A stretch of DNA of 64,000 bases from Aquila chrysaetos chrysaetos (lineage: Eukaryota > Chordata > Aves > Accipitriformes > Accipitridae): positions 20,296,214-20,360,213 of the forward strand of contig NC_044006.1 in the NCBI RefSeq assembly GCF_900496995.4, written 5' to 3'. The notes under the pieces are model-generated. The model ran no database searches. It was not told where the DNA came from and saw only the letters and a list, made by a program, of their open reading frames with translations. Below, piece by piece: positions 1 through 15,723 of the stretch (position 1 is the first letter of the stretch; the number at the start of each line of letters is the position of its first letter). The translations under genes and the position numbers were made by a program.

Positions 1-560
1 CACCTATTTCTGCAGTGGCTAGCTCCTCATAGAATAGCTCCTGTGAAAAAGCTCTCAGCTCACCTCTGTTCCTGCACACCCACACTGCGTGAGCCAGTGA
101 GACTCGGATCAAAGCATCCTGGCTTTCCTACCAGCAGGTAACAGGCTGTCAGCCACCCGACTGTCTCCTCATGCCAACATTTCCCTGAGCTGCTGCCATC
201 AGAGAAGGCTACAGCTGAAGTGTCATGGAGGCACTTCCACCCCAGTGGGGCACAGCGATGTGCCCCGGATGCCTCTGCCTGGGGCATCACGGTACAGGAG
301 TAATGTGAGGAGCCAGGGAGGGGTAAGGGCCTTGGATGTCGTCTGACCAAAACAAAAGTCATCTAATAAGCACAGGTTCTGCCAGTCAGCAGGCTGTAAA
401 GCCACAATCCTTGGACTTTAGAAACACTCTTCTAGCACATCTCTAGGTAAGCTAGAGCTTTCTGTTTTCTGCTGAGTTTATAAGTTAGAAGAGAGTCCTC
501 AGGGTTTCCCACCTATAAAATCTACACAAAACTGCAACCCAGCAATTTTGTATCATCAGC

Positions 561-585
561 TCCTCCTCCTCCTCCTCCTCCTCCT
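561..585 (+). repeat. (TCC)n microsatellite
   Basis: 25 bp of perfect TCC repeat, about eight copies. Confidence 0.95.
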
Positions 586-3500
586 GCAAAACCAGAAAAG
601 GATATCCACTATTGCTTGCTGCTAAGCATAAACCCTAGCCTTTGTTTTCTGGTGAGTAATGTCCTTGCACTAGGAGCATTTCACGAGGTGCTGCCAGCTG
701 GCCAGTGGAACATGGCTGGGCACTTGTTCCTGGGAAGGAGGGCGGTGGAATATGAGTTTATAAGCAGCTAGCAGAACCAACAAAATACACTTTCAGAGAG
801 TTAAATGAGATGGATGCTAGCCGATCAGAAAAATAATTATGTGAATGCATATTAAAAAAATATGGTAAGACTTCAAGCAGTCAAAACATACCATTAATCC
901 ACCTGGTACCCCGAGAAACCCTTTCTACACAGATTTAGAACAGGCACTGGTGAAATATCTCAAATAGACCCAACAATGACACAAGGACGCAGTTTTGCAA
1001 TCATTAAACAACTGTGTTAGTTGCTCTGTGGTATGCTTCTTGAAACCTGTATAAACTTTCAGAGGAAAGAACTCATTAACCTCTGCACGGAGGTGTAATT
1101 GTGCCACACCACAATACCATGAGAATGTCCTGTCACTCTGTGATTCATTACTCTTAAATGGAGTATGTTACTACATGTCCTTCGATAAACCAATGGGCAT
1201 CATGGAAATGTACATAAAACCAATCTTCAGGACACTCAGTGGAATTAATGGTGCAGACTTTTTACAGGATTAATACCACTTGTTCCCATCCATCAGAGCT
1301 GTAGGCAATTTCTCCTCTTCTTTTGCCAAACTCTCCCATGTTGTGTATCAGCATTACGGTAGTAGTTTGATTGTAAATGATATTTAGGAAAACTAATATT
1401 ATCAGGCATGGATATTACTTATGTATGTGCAGTACTAGTATCACACTGTTCTACCTTGCATACCTCAGCACTGCTTCAGTATGAACCAAAGCCTGAGCAG
1501 TTCTAGCTGCATGATCGTTCTGTTCCAGCAATGGGAAGAAGGGACCAGTAATGATCCATGTCCTATTCTAATGCTCTTAATTTTTCCTCTCTAATTCTTA
1601 GAGCTCCTCTTCCTGTCTATCAAAATTCCAGGACCCAGTAGAGATCCTCTACATGTGAAGCTGGTGGGTCTCAGAAAGGAGACCTACGTCTTGAAAGAAG
1701 TAAGGCAGAATATGCCAATAAGTTACTTTGCTAGTACCTGTTCTGAGGTGGAGGAGTTTTACCCATGGTGTTCCAACACACATACCTCTCCCCACTGATT
1801 GTTCAGGGAAGGTAGACATTTTGCAAGAGTGTTTCACTACATCTAAAACACAGGTGCAAGCTGGGTGGACTGGATCTCATGCCTTCTACAACCGGAAGGA
1901 AGCAATCAGCAGGTCTACCTGGTAAGTGTGCTGGTGTCAGCAATGAGTAAATGGCACAAAGTATTAACAGCGCTTATCTCACTGAGTCCCAAGACAGTGC
2001 TACAGTTTTTATTGGCAGGAACAAAATCCCAATTTTCATTGTGGAGAAAGAACAATTTCAGAACTTTCTGAGAGCTACAGAGGAATCCAATGCCTACCAG
2101 CAAATTCTCACCAGGAATTGATGCACCGAAGTTTCACAACCCTATCAGTCTTTGGCTTTAGTTTCTTTTCATGCTTTCACGTATAGTGGCCAGCAGACTA
2201 TAGACTTACTCATGGCAGTGACTGTTGATTACTTGTTACAGGGAAAGAAGTGATGCTGTTCAGGATGTGTGGAACTGCTGTTCATCCCAGGCAGCATTCT
2301 TGAATATCCCAAACTGGTGTAGATTATATGAGCAGCCCACATCAACAACCACCTCCAAAAGTACATGCAAAGTGGTTTTTTTTACAAGAGTTTTGGGGCC
2401 ATCTGTAGGTGAACCTCTTACTTTGGACTGATAGTGTTTCATATTGTAATCTCTTCATGTGCCAATCAAGACAGGACTTAAATCAGCCCCAGGTGACTGT
2501 ATTGGAACAACAGGTAGTGGTGAGTACGAGGCATGTCGAGACTATTGAGGCTGTTGGTTAATATGGACCCACTGAGACTGAGAAAAGCAAGATGTCCTCA
2601 CAGTTCTGTCAGACATGGCTGGTGACACCAGCAGAGTGAACATCACGAGGCCTTCTGTGCTGTGGAAGATACTGACCATACTGCGAGCTTCTCAGATGTG
2701 TGCTCACCTGGCACAATAAATGAAACGCGTTGTTGCAAGGGTCAAACTCGATCAAAAACAGAAGGCTGCACTAGGTCTCTAACAGGAACATACCTTGCCT
2801 CTGGCTCTAAAACTGCCAATATCATGCTGGTACATCAGAATCTGACTTTGCGTCTCCTTTGAAGCAAGTTCAGACAACTAAAGAAAAAAAGCCAGCCAAC
2901 CAACTTTGGCTGAAGATGCCAGATGCTGAGTTTGTCTAAGGAAAATATAGGCAGTTTGGTAATATTGCTGGAAATTAGAAGCTCACAGATATGTTTTAAA
3001 ACATTTAATTTCTGTCAACATGAAATTACTTCAGCTGGAAGTAATGCAGAAGTGGTACAAGCACAATTTGATTCACTGATGAGGAAGAAGCTACCAACAA
3101 ACTCTCCCCCACCACAATAATTTCAGTAGTGAAGAAATATCTGCTGCCCTGCAGCAATTCTCCAGCAGGTAGCCTGTAACATTTCTGGATTTATCTAGTC
3201 CAGCATGCACCCATCTTTCTCTCAAGCACCTGATGACACCTGTTCTTTCATTAAAAAGGTAGGTAGCTAGGTTGAGCACAATCACTGTAACAACTGGAAA
3301 CCCCGCCACATAACCGCTTCTTTCTTTTGACTTGACTTCTGTTTTATCAAGTAGGTTTTCCTGTAATGTCACAAGAAAAAAAGGCTTCAGCTTTGTCACT
3401 CTAAGCAGCACATTAGTTTTATTGTGCAGAATGTTGTATGTGCATAGGCAATAGCTGTGACAGCATGAAGAGCACCACGTTATGAAGCTTTCATAACAAT

Positions 3501-6500
3501 GCAATTATTAACTCAAGTAATTCAGACACATTTTCCAATAACCTCTTTGTATGTTTGATACCGTAATCATTTATGTTAGGTGGCTCCAAATGTGCCACCA
3601 TTAGAAGCCTTTTTGACCTACTTCATTTCAAATCTGCTTAACTGAACTGTGATACTTGGTGGTATCATGATATTTTTTGTTGGTTTTAGTGCCATGAAAG
3701 ACTCAAGTGGGATTCAAGTGGGACTACTCATCAGCACTGTCTTCCCTTCTTTTTTCACGGTGCTCAGATGTGTCTGCCCACTTGTCAGCTTCTCAGAAAG
3801 CTTCTTACAGTCTTTCATATGTGTTTTCTCCTTGGCAGTAACCTAGCCACCAAGTGACATTCTCAAATTTGCCTGGATAGTTTCTGTGCTTCCTACATTT
3901 TAGTCCCTCTTAACAGATTGCCTCTCGTTACCCCTCACAGACACCTGTGCACTTCCTCAGGCCAACACACCACTAAAAAGCACCTGGAACTGAGAATATC
4001 CCTCATGCCGTTGGAGCTACCATAAACCAATTATGTCAGGTCATCCCCTATTTGAAAAGCACACACTGAAAAAGAGTAGCAGTGCATAACATTTAACAGA
4101 GTGTTTTCAAAAAAGATTAGAGAATGTTACAAAATCTTTTTTCCATTTGGCTGTAATGAATCACGCTGTGGTTCGTGTTATCTCTCCTTGTCTTTCCACT
4201 GTTTAAACTTCCCATTCGTCACAAAGTCACTCACTGCTGCTGTGGCCACCCAAAAGATATCTGTACGGTTTAAGCCAGTCATCTTGAAGAGATGGGTACT
4301 TCCAGCAGGCAGTCCATCCCTTTCAAAAATAGGTGTTTAAGATAAATAGGAGAATTAGCACCTGAACTCAACACTCTATCTTTATCGCTACTCAGAGAGT
4401 CCAGATATCTTCCTTATTCTGCCTAATGTCTGGAACCCAGTATGAGGAAAATACACGTACCTCTGGCAATATAAGGGAAATATTTTGCCCACCTGATCTC
4501 CACCCATACTTGGCTCTAACAACCAAACTGATAGGTCACGCCTCTGGCACTCCCAGGTCAAACACCCAAGCTTTCTGCACTTCCCATTACACAAATTATT
4601 GTAAAGTGCCTAAGTGATCTAATTTTCAGTGCTTTACAATTTACTTTTCATGGCCTCGTTAGACCTTTTTATATTCTTTTGGAAATATTTACAGTAAGTG
4701 AGTCACACTGGGCAGTACAATGCTGATAAATCTGTGGGGAATGATCTGAGTTACCCAAGCTATGCAGAAGTCATAACTGATATTAATCATGTAACAGTGA
4801 AACTGGTGGAGAGATGTAATTTAGTCTCAATTTCTCCAATAGTAGTCACTAATCACAACACATGACAGGTTGCATAGCAGGTACAGGCAGGGTATGCTTG
4901 AAACCAGTCTACTACTGACATAACAATATTTAAAAATAAAAGCAAACACCAAAACCGATGAGAATCTCAGAGATGAGGTGTACTTGAGCTGCTTCAAGGA
5001 CTTAATCCTTCCCTGCCCCATCTCTTCTTCAAAATTATGTTAATCAGCTAGAAATGTACACAGCAAATTCTCATGTCCTCATCAGTCTTTCTGTCCTTCC
5101 TCACAGAAAGGTAGTCTTCCATTCATAATTTTAGATTATTAAGTGATGTGTTTAGAGTAGTAATCTTCACTTTACATAATCCTCTCCTTTATATACTTTT
5201 GCTTTCACTTGGGAGCAATTACTAAGTTGGTCATGCATAAGATATATACATAAATGCCAAATAACATGGCTGTCCTCTTCCTCCACTTTTCGGTATTGCT
5301 GCAATAGATGATGTTTAAGTGCATCGGTGCTGACACTTATCCTATTAAAGCTCTGAAAATGCACATCAGTGCTACTGCAATATTACTATTCTTTACATTT
5401 TTCCCTCCTGACTGAACAGACAATATGATTGATGACAGAAAGCCTGGTTATGCAGAAAGTAGTTAGTAGTAAAAGAAGCATTTCAGTGAGTCATGAATAA
5501 AGATTTAAATGAAAACCAGAACCTATAGTTAAAAACAGGCTAAGATGAATTTTCTTTAAAAAGCAAACCCTCCTTTGAGTTATAACTTATTCTTTGACTT
5601 GAAACAAAACTTCAGAAGACAAGAAGTACACATATGTGAACTACAACTACTCAGCTTGAAATCCAGTGAGGCAGCATGGTTTCCAGAACCTGAAAGGTAT
5701 GAAAGGGTGATAAAAATACAATTCAAACTCGAAAGAGAATCCGGAAGTGAGAAAAGCAAAATTTAACATACACCCAGACTGGAAAAAAAAAAGACAGAAA
5801 GGGAGAAGAAATGTTTCCCCCACAAAAACAAAAGACTCTGCTACTCTGTGGCATCTTTTTAAACAACATTTGAAAATAAGTTTCTTCTGTGACAGAAAAA
5901 GGAAGGGTGAGAAATGTATGGGTTTACACAGTAGCCACACTTCACTGTTTTATTTTGTTTTTATAGTTATTCTTGAAATTACTGTGTTATCATCTGAAAG
6001 ATATATATATAGATAGATTTCCCTAGCATACAGAAGAAAAAAAAAATTATTAATTTCCTCAAGTCTTACTATTAAGACTATTACTTTTTGACCTCAGTTG
6101 TCTTTTGTTTAAAGGGCAATTTCAATCTTGCCATAGAAGGGAGTGACATCCACAAAGTATGTACCAAACCACTGTTGCATTATCACACATAATCTATGAA
6201 TTTATGAGACACGCGTTGCCAGTTCCTAGAGCTGCTGCCTGTGAAGTCGCCCTCTCTGACACTCTCTCCCAATGCAGTTAATGCCACTTGCTGGCTTTCT
6301 GCTGCCAGTACAGGTTTCCATACTGCACTCAGCTCTGCGGAATAAGCTCAAGACATCCCATTCAGTTCAATAATTTCTGCAGTTAAGATTATGATAAAAC
6401 TGAAGCTCCAAAGAAATATTACTTTAACATATAATCTACCCATTCTGGCAACAGACAGCCTGGCAGTAAAGATCAGCACCACGGTGTAGTGGCAAATTGC

Positions 6501-9500
6501 AGGCAGGCTAGTTTTGTGTTAAACCACTATAACCAGTTGTACAAGTGTTGTTTTAAATGTGCTAGTACAAAATTCCTACTATTCTAGGAAAATACAAGTA
6601 TGACAGAAGGAAGCATCAGAGAACACAAAAATCAAGAGAAAGTCCCATTAAGGAGATTATTCCAAAGTGTATGTTAATTATATACCAGGTAATAAAGTTT
6701 TTTAACAAAATGCCTGAGGTGTATCTGAAGAATCCACCTAGACGGTGCAAACTAAAAAGAAACCCAGTTTATTCTTTCCTTTTCCCAGTCAGTTCTTATT
6801 CCAAGGACAAAATGTCTCTAAAGAAAGAATCTGAGTGACTGCAGGAAGGGAGAAGCAGTGATAACTGCACTGCTGCTCGGCTGTTTATATGATATCACAT
6901 GTCTATCACTTCAGAACAGTAGGAGAAAGTGAGTGTGAAGTTTTAGTACAAACTCGTTACTGTTCTCTCAGCTGTCACCATTTCCTCACTCCACTCCTCC
7001 ACCATTCATATTTCTCTTCAGGATCCAATTCTGCTGAGGTACTAACACAACTTACAAGCAGTTCAGGATAGACTATATCGATTTTTTAAAACTTCTGAAA
7101 TGTTTCATAAACACAAGACTTTGGTATTAACCACATCACGTAACTCCCCGGTCTTACTGTTTCCTACTTTTACAATAACAAAGAAAAAAAAAAGGTACAA
7201 ACACTGGGCAGGATGAACTGGGGCAGCGATAGGTGAAATATTTCACTTTATCCTATGATTTTTCAAAAATTTATTGTATTTTTATTTAGAAATTTTCAAT
7301 GTTCTGGATGGCATACATAGAAGAAATCTCCTCACCTTCCTCCCCATGGAACAAGAACTCACAAAGCCAGGGTGCCTGATGCTGGGGAAGGACTCACTGG
7401 ACTGTAAGTCACCATTTCAGTGAGACAGCAGTGAAAGTTCACAGGTGCTGTTTCTGTCAGAGAATTTTGTTGAGATGCTTATGGGATCCCTACACTAATT
7501 CATTTTCACAAATCAATTTTTTTCTAAGGAAAAATGAAATCAGGAAAGAAACTTCATGCAATGAACACCATACAAGTAAGTTTTGAATAGCAGGGAGAGA
7601 GGCAGATAAGAGGAACAGCAACAGGTTTATTTCTTCTTTGCCAGACCCAGGCTTGTGTCTCCACTATCATGTAATTTTGAGGTGCACCATCCATATTCCA
7701 CTCATGAGTGCTTGTTTTAAAGGACCAGGAACTGCCCCAAGAGCACTGTGTTAGCACACAGAAGTGGCTCAGGATCTGACAGGGCCTGTCTGACTGCACC
7801 CCCCTGCATGGCCAAAATCAGCAATTACTTAATTTTGGCATAAGAGGAACTTTTTAATATGATATAGTATTTAAAACCTCACCACACTGAGTTTCATCGA
7901 ACATCAGGTAAACTTTCCTGCCTGTACAAAGGGACTTTTTGGGTGTACAATTTACTGTTAAATCTGAGAGCTTAATGCATGAGAACATGCGTACAGTATG
8001 AGTGTAAACATGAAGCCTCCCAGCATGGTACAAGGATGATCACACAGAACTAATAGAAGCAATTAGTAGTTGAAAACACAAAGATATTGAAATGTGTGAA
8101 ATCAGTCAAGTATTAGTCCATGTAAAACAAACTTGGTAAAGCACTCTCATCCTTGCTATGCAGTAAGTGAAGGCAGTGGAGCTGATGAAAGGATTTTTAA
8201 CTGGGAAATCACCAGGAGTAAATTTGTCTTTCTGCCCTTCTATAATTTTCTGCTTTATTTCTTCACTGAGAATATATTTTTGTCTTTCTATTTGTTCTCC
8301 ATAGTGGAAAAGTCTTACCTCCCATGCTAATGCCACAGGCAGGCCAACACTGGACACACACAAAGAGCAGGGAAGTTGAACATCCTTGGCAGGACCTTCA
8401 AGAGATCCCTAACTCAGAGAGAATTATTGTCTTACTCCAGATTCTGGATGACAAATCAGTCTTACTACTTTTGAGCTGGTGCAGTGTCCTTACAAAAAAA
8501 TCATGGTGAGAAGCATGTTATGGCACAGTAATGGAGTCTGTTTCAGTGCTGTACTCTATTACAGCTGAGAACTCATTCCCAGAGTTGCAAGAGCATCTTG
8601 AAACAGTGTTCAAATAGTGAATAAAATCTCAGATTGGCTTGAAACTATCTTAAGGAGCTCAGGCAGGTCTGAATATATACCAGAGACAGAAATTTACCAT
8701 TTAAAGAACAAGAATATCAGGCAACATATCTATCTCTAGGTGCAAAAGCTTTCTTGCTGTGGTTGACGCAACTCTGCTTAGCCCATCCACTGCTTAATCA
8801 ATCTGATGCTTGTGTAACACTTCTAGGATTTCTACATGACATTTCAGCACCAAGAAAAAGAGATGTTTTCCAAGCATGCCTTCATGGGGTTTTAATGGTG
8901 ATACAGCTGAACTTTGAGATGAACTTGTGGTGCTAAGAAGCACCATACCTATAAAGCTGCCCTCAAAAGACACCTTTGCACCTTTGAAATGGACCTATAA
9001 TTCACACATTGCACAGCTGAATTGCTGCACGATGCTCCAGGCATCTCTAGCAATTCTGGCAACTATTGTTGCAGCAGATAATAATCAAAACATATCTACC
9101 TTCATTCTGAGACGTAACAGGCTCATTTAATTGGTTTAGTTACTTCATCTGTTGAAAATTACATTGATGAAAATCTCAATTATCCAGAAATGATTGAGGG
9201 ATTCGATACAGAGAAAGCTTGCAAGTGGCACTAATCATAATTAATCTAATGGATTGCAAATGATTCTATTTCATTTATATAATAGGGTGTTCAAGATAAT
9301 TACTTTTGACATATGATATGCACATAGTTTGTAACATGAACACGTTTTCCAGGATGTTGTTCTTAAAAGTATATGCATATTGACCCTACATTATGAAATT
9401 ACAGATGATTCCTTTTCAGTATTTGTCAGCATTTGTTGGCAAGTTTATCCTTCTTGTTTGCAAAAGGATATGCAAATGTTGTAGCAGCTATTTTAAAGTG

Positions 9501-12500
9501 TATTCATTCGACTTCTCTAATCATGTCAAAGAACACGCTTGTGAAACCTGCAGGATAAATTATTTCATTAAAGCAATAATTTGTATTTCGGCTCCAGCAA
9601 AGGACAAGGTGGAGGGAGTGAAAGCTAACAATCAGCAACAGGAAGGAAGAACACGACGTGACTGAAAAATGTAGAAAATTCAAGGCTGATTTTCTGACTT
9701 AATTTCAAATGTTGAAAAATAATATGGCTTCCTTCCTGTAGGTTTACATTCTGACTGTGTACACATATATACAAATTTCATATACAACTTTCCTCCATAT
9801 TAATATTGGGAACACTACATTTATATTATGCCACAGCCTTCACAATGTATCTTCACTCAGTTTTAATCACGGATATGCTGCTTGGTAGTGAAACAAATTA
9901 ATCTGGCTTTCTAAAATGTGCAATACAGGGTTTACATCATTACCATATTGTACGAGAATCCAGTGTTGGACATTTCCAGGTCCCCTTAAATTAAGCTGTA
10001 GTAGTACCTGCTGGCAAATTTAATCAAAAGCAGGTCAAAGATGCTGATGGTATAGCTGCTTATGCTACAAAAATTTACGTCTGCTGTGTATGCAGAATCA
10101 GGTAAAAAAGAAGAGACATGAAAAAGTGGCAAATAATCACTCCTTTACTAAATCTTTTGAGTCTCATATACAAAACAGTTTAGTAAAAGTATGCAACTTT
10201 CCATGAAAGAACAGAATTTGCCTGTTCTGGTATGAAATCAAAGTGCCCAGCATTCACTGGGAACTAGTGAGCATTTATTCACCTTTCTTAAGTGTTCTTA
10301 ATTTCATCTATTGAGGTTCTTGGATTTGTCCAGACTTTAACACAAATGTTCATAGGAAAAGAAGCATCAGTTTGGTAAGTAGACCACGTCCTGAGTGTTA
10401 CTGATGTTAAAGAGGATTACATGTACATCTTTCATTTGTGCAAGAATAAGATACATATTAGATAGGCAGTACCCCATATTCATGTGAATTTTGGTCATAG
10501 TTAAACTGGCCTTCTTGTTTTGTGGTCAGAACTTTATTTCAAATAAATCAGTAAGTACTTTTCTAGATCTCATTTGGGATTCACTTCCTTTCCCCAGCAG
10601 CTATGTATGGAATGAAAATATGTATTGTTATATACTGCTGCATTTATTTATATAACAACACTAGAGTCAGAAACAACTGACCAACAAGAAATCACAGAAC
10701 GTTACCACAGAATCCTGCTTCCAAAACAAACTGAGTAAAGATAACTTTCTTAATTCACCAAACTGGGAGTTTCAATGTTTGCGATATTCAATTCTATATA
10801 TTTTTAGAAGAGAACCCATTATTCCTAAGGAACTGCTTATTCATGAGCTTGCTGCCCAAAGTGTCAGCTTTTACCTTAATTTCTGAATTTGCAAACTCAA
10901 CAAGAATGTCTTCGTTTGGAAAAAAATTGGCATTTTTAAAAAAAAGAGTAAGAAAATTAATGAAACAGAAGCATACTTTTATGTGGTTTGAAAAGCAAAT
11001 ACCTAAGCCAAGACATGTAGTAAATCACAAACTAAAAGTATAATGTTACCTTGAGTTACTTGATTTTATAACCATGTACATTTTTGAAATTCATCAAAAC
11101 AAACAAGCAAACCATATATAACAAATTATCCTAATCAATTTAAGATGATGGAAAGCAGACCTCAAGACAAGAAATTAGTACTTCTGTTGTAATACGTCCT
11201 CTCTCTACTCATTCATTTGTGGTTGAGAAGAGGTACAAATGACATCCTTTGGATTGTTTTGAGCAGCCAGATGAATCATCAGGTTCTTTCTCAAGATATT
11301 TAGTTGATGCAGTAAGTAAACCTCCACTGGGCTTGAAGAAAGTTAGTGCCTAAAGCAAACTGGAACCCATCAGTGACTTCTTCAGATGGTGCACCCTAAC
11401 TGCGACTGTCAGATTTTTATACAATACGGCAAAAAACTGCTCACGGCCCTTATTTTTTGCAAGGAAGATTACACAATTAACATGCACTAATTAATAATAA
11501 ATTGTTAATTAATCACTAAGAATTACAAAACCTATCAACAACAGGTTAGAAAGAATTAATATTTTCATGATGTGCAGAGGAAGTCAATTTTCCTAGATGC
11601 TGTTTCAAATTTCTGCAGAAATGGTATGTAGTGGGGGTTGTGCCTGCTGATCAGATAAGCTGCTCTGCTGCAGTTGCTAAGGTCTCTATTAAATCGCAGC
11701 ACCCTTAAGTTATATTTCTAGCACACTGGTGAATCAGACAGTGAGTGAATGAAATGAAGTAACCTCCTGTTTCTGGTCATGGATGGAAGTAAAAGACTGA
11801 CATTACCCCAAACTATACATTTACTTTGTGCATTCTGTCTTATCTACCTTTCAGAAGCCAAGCTTTTTCCCTGAAAAGGATTCAAAGGATAAATAAACTT
11901 TTTGATGTCATGTCAAAAGCCAGCTGACTGACAGAAAAAAAAAATTAAAAAATTGTTGGTTACCAGATGAATAAGAGATCTGGAAAAATGGGGGGAGAGG
12001 GGAGAAGAGGCAAAGACTTTTTAGGCAAGCAATAGTGTTCCAGGAATTATTTTTCTTTCAGTCACTGAAATTATTTCATGCCTAAATCTACTGCTTAACA
12101 GAATTCCTGGCTTTCTGAAACTGAGTGCAGGTGAAGATGACTTGTGCAGTGACTTCTCTGACTGTTCCACCAGCTAGGAGGGAAGAAAACAATCTCACTG
12201 ATCTATGGTAGGTGGCTTATTTTTCTCACGGCAGATGCAGTTTCCAGTATCTTGCAGATCATTCTGTTATGTGCTTTTGTGCCATGTGGTAATGCATTTG
12301 TTGAGTAAATTTTCAATGTAATGGGATTTTTTTTTTTTGCTAGTAAAATAAGTTTGCTTTTGGATTGACAAAAGTGAGTTCTACATAAAATACAAACTTA
12401 GCTGTTCCTGCCAGTAATTCCACACTGACCTCCACATGTGGGGTCAGCTTTGGGGCCCCATGCAAAGATTTGGCACCAATCACTGCATGCCAAAGCACCA

Positions 12501-15500
12501 CCTTCCAGGAGCCCATCCTGGTGGAAAACAGCATTGTGATAACTTGATGGCCTCTTGCTACCCCTGGCTCTTATTGGGCAGCATGCAACTGGTTAGTGGA
12601 CAATTCCAATAGACCACATCACAATGGAGGGTATCACTCAAGACCACGCTGTCAAGGCTGACCAGTCTTTTGCTCATTGTAGCCTCTCCAGCTGTGCAGT
12701 GTAATTCCTGTTTCCTTTTGGTGGTCTCTGCAAGGAGTCTGTCAAACCTTAACTGCAAGCCTCAGGGGCCATCAGGGAAGATTCATGGACACCGTCAGCA
12801 GCTATACTAACCCTTCTGCTGCTGCCAGAGTAAAACATTCTCCAAAGGCTGAAATGGCATCCTCCTCTCTCCCAGAGACATCTGTTTGTATGAGGTCTGA
12901 GTGCCACAGATGCTGCTTACCCACTATGATCCTGTGCCACAGACCACGAGCTACTTCAGATCACAGTATGCAGATATCCAGGGTCTCAGAGGAATACACA
13001 TTTGGGCAAATAACTGATATGACTGAGTATAGGTATATCATTTAGGGATTTAGAGAATTCTGTCATAGGAATGCTTAGAAAATTGATAAATTTTAAACTT
13101 TCTTCTTATTCCAAGCTTAGACTGTACGTCATAACGCGGGACATTTGGTACCTAACTCTGGTTCACACTACAAATTTTCATGCCACTGTGATAACAAATC
13201 TAACAGACCAGGACTGGAGCCTTGTGTAATTAGTGTAAGGCACACAAACACCTGCTTCTAGTGATTGCAGGAGGATTTTTTACTGGGCAACTGAGTAGAG
13301 AAATGCTTATATATTATTACCAATTGTGTTATATTAGTTTGCCTATATTTGAGTTCAAAACAAGCTATTGTTAATTAAATCCTGCTTCAAATGATTCTAC
13401 TTTTATGGGTGCAACAGGCCACTATTTTGGCTACATAACCATGAACTGATAAGCTCCGAGGCACAGGCTGGACAACAGTGTGGTGAACACTGTATGTATT
13501 ATCACCACCCTTCTGGCAAAATGACAGTGAAGAATCTGGGACCTCCAACACCTCAGTAGCCATCCCAGCCCCACTGGCCTCCCAAGACCTAATGACAGAA
13601 AAGTAAATGAGGCCATCTGGTGCACTTGGTTCAGGGCTAGGACTAGTTCACTACAGCACTCAAATAAATCACTGCACCAAACCATGAAAGCCTTGCAGCC
13701 AACCTGCTCACATTTTTGAAATTGGTTAGATTTGTCTTTCACCCTTGGCAGACCTTGTACGTACAGCCTTTTTCAATGTGTAGACCTTTACCTGCACCTC
13801 CTCTACCTGTGAACCATTCTTCAGCGCTGCACCTGACAGATGGGCATTCCCTAGGTAAGCAGTCTTGTCTCTACAAATGAAGCCAGGCTGTATTCCTTAT
13901 TCTGTTATGTCTTTGTCTGTTTATGTCTTTTTCTCTGTGTCACTGAGGATGTGGTCTGTGGTGGGTGCCAGAGTGTGGCGGAGACCTGGAAGCCCCACGT
14001 GCAAAGGAAGAAGGGACAGGCTATGAAAGTTACTGCTTCTGGGGTAGCATGGACCCACACACACTCTACGTGCTTGCCAAAGTCAACCTCAGCTGGCAGC
14101 TGTAACCATTTTATCGTGCTTGTCATCCTGGTGCCAAGCATGATAGGGAGCGGAGGTCCCAGTGGGGACCATGTCTGGTTGCCAGCAGGCAAGCTCTGGC
14201 TGATGCTATTTTATCTGCTGCTGTTGCCATAGGAGACTCTCAGTTGAGAAGGAGCTTCTGATTTTCCCCACTTCCACCCTCCCATCTGCTACAGCATATT
14301 CCCTGCCTCTGCGTGTGTTGGCTTACATCCACAGGCATCTGTCTCTAAACCTCCTTAGTATTCAGCCCCGCTCTCTCCCATGAGAAAAATTAAGGCATAA
14401 ACCTAATTTTTCCTATTTCAGAGGAAACCTCAGGCCAGATCCTATTGCTGAGCTGGATGGTCTGAGCAGGTTGTCAGCATGTGAGAGAGGAACCCCTCAC
14501 CTGGGTTGTTCTTGGAGGTTGGCATGATGCTTCTGGAGAATGGCACACAGCTGAAAGAGGAGCTGGAGACTGCGTACTTGGCATCCCCTCCTCCCAGCCC
14601 AGGCCTTGGACCTGAAGACCTGCTGCAGACCAACACAGTGACTTTATATAAGCCAAGCTGCAGTTGGCTGAGGTTTCAGCCCTGTGTCCTCCTGAACATC
14701 ACCAACTGTCTTCTTCAGTGTCTTGAGAAAACAGGACATGAAACTCAGAACCTCCACTCCTGTGGTCCCCGAGGGGTCCCAGCTGGAGCCGAACTCCTCT
14801 CACTCTTGTCTCAGACCCTCTTTGGCTAGGAGAAAGGCAGGCATGCTCCCAGCCCCATGCCATTCTTCAACTCGAGGTCAAAAAGGAAAGGAATGAATCT
14901 TTTATATTATCTCATTAGTACGTCCAGCAGAACCTAGAGCATGGACTGAGGCTTGTTGAGACGTGTCCAGAGTACCACGTCACAGCGAACACAGCCATGT
15001 CCATAGTAGTAAACAGTAGTGGTCCCTAGCACCCCCCAACTTTCACACCATGTGCAGGAGATGTTTAGGGAAAGTGCTGACTGTTAGGGATAAATACTTT
15101 CCTGAGACCATTCATCAAGTTTACAGATGATTCTAAGAGTTTACAGGTTTACTAAGAAAGCCCGATGCCAGGGAATAATCGTGCATCTGGTTCAATTTAC
15201 TAGTAAAAACGCAATCAAAGTGTGATGATATAGAATTGATGCTGGGCAGACATTACAAGGAAAACAAGAAAATCTGAGAGCTTTCCCTTGGCTTGAGCTG
15301 ATGTCTCTGTGTGTTTTCGCTCAGTATGATTGTAACTTGCTGCTATGGCTGTGTTTTACTGCCAGGTTTCCTCCACACAAAAAGACAAAACGTTTTAAAA
15401 CTTGTATGGAACATTTCAGTTTAGCTACATGGCCAAGTCACTGGGAAGCCTTCAACAAAGAGAAATTTCTGCAATTCAGATTCTTCTTCAGGCAGCTGTT

Positions 15501-15681
15501 TTTAATATCAAATATTGTCTTTCGAGCAACCTTCCAAGATTAAGGTGTGTTGAACTCATCAGGTCACTGCCACCACTCCTGTCTGATGTGGATCATACAA
15601 GTGAAGCAAAACAAGTGAAGATGAGTGATGTGATAGGACACTAGTCTTGGAGATGAAGTTATATATCATTACTATTTTGTA

Positions 15682-15723
15682 ATTTATATTTAAACCTGGA
15701 ACCATTTATATTTAAACCTGGAA
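15682..15723 (+). repeat. Tandem duplication, 22-bp period
   Basis: Two identical 20-bp copies (ATTTATATTTAAACCTGGAA) separated by CC. Confidence 0.92.

Noticed and set aside
3091-3504. 137-codon minus-strand ORF
   Set aside because: No recognisable domain and no conserved motif; length is within chance expectation for a 64-kb window.
13431-14829. Several 90-107-codon ORFs on both strands in a GC-richer stretch
   Set aside because: I considered a decayed gene or retroelement, but no motif, repeat end or target duplication could be found.
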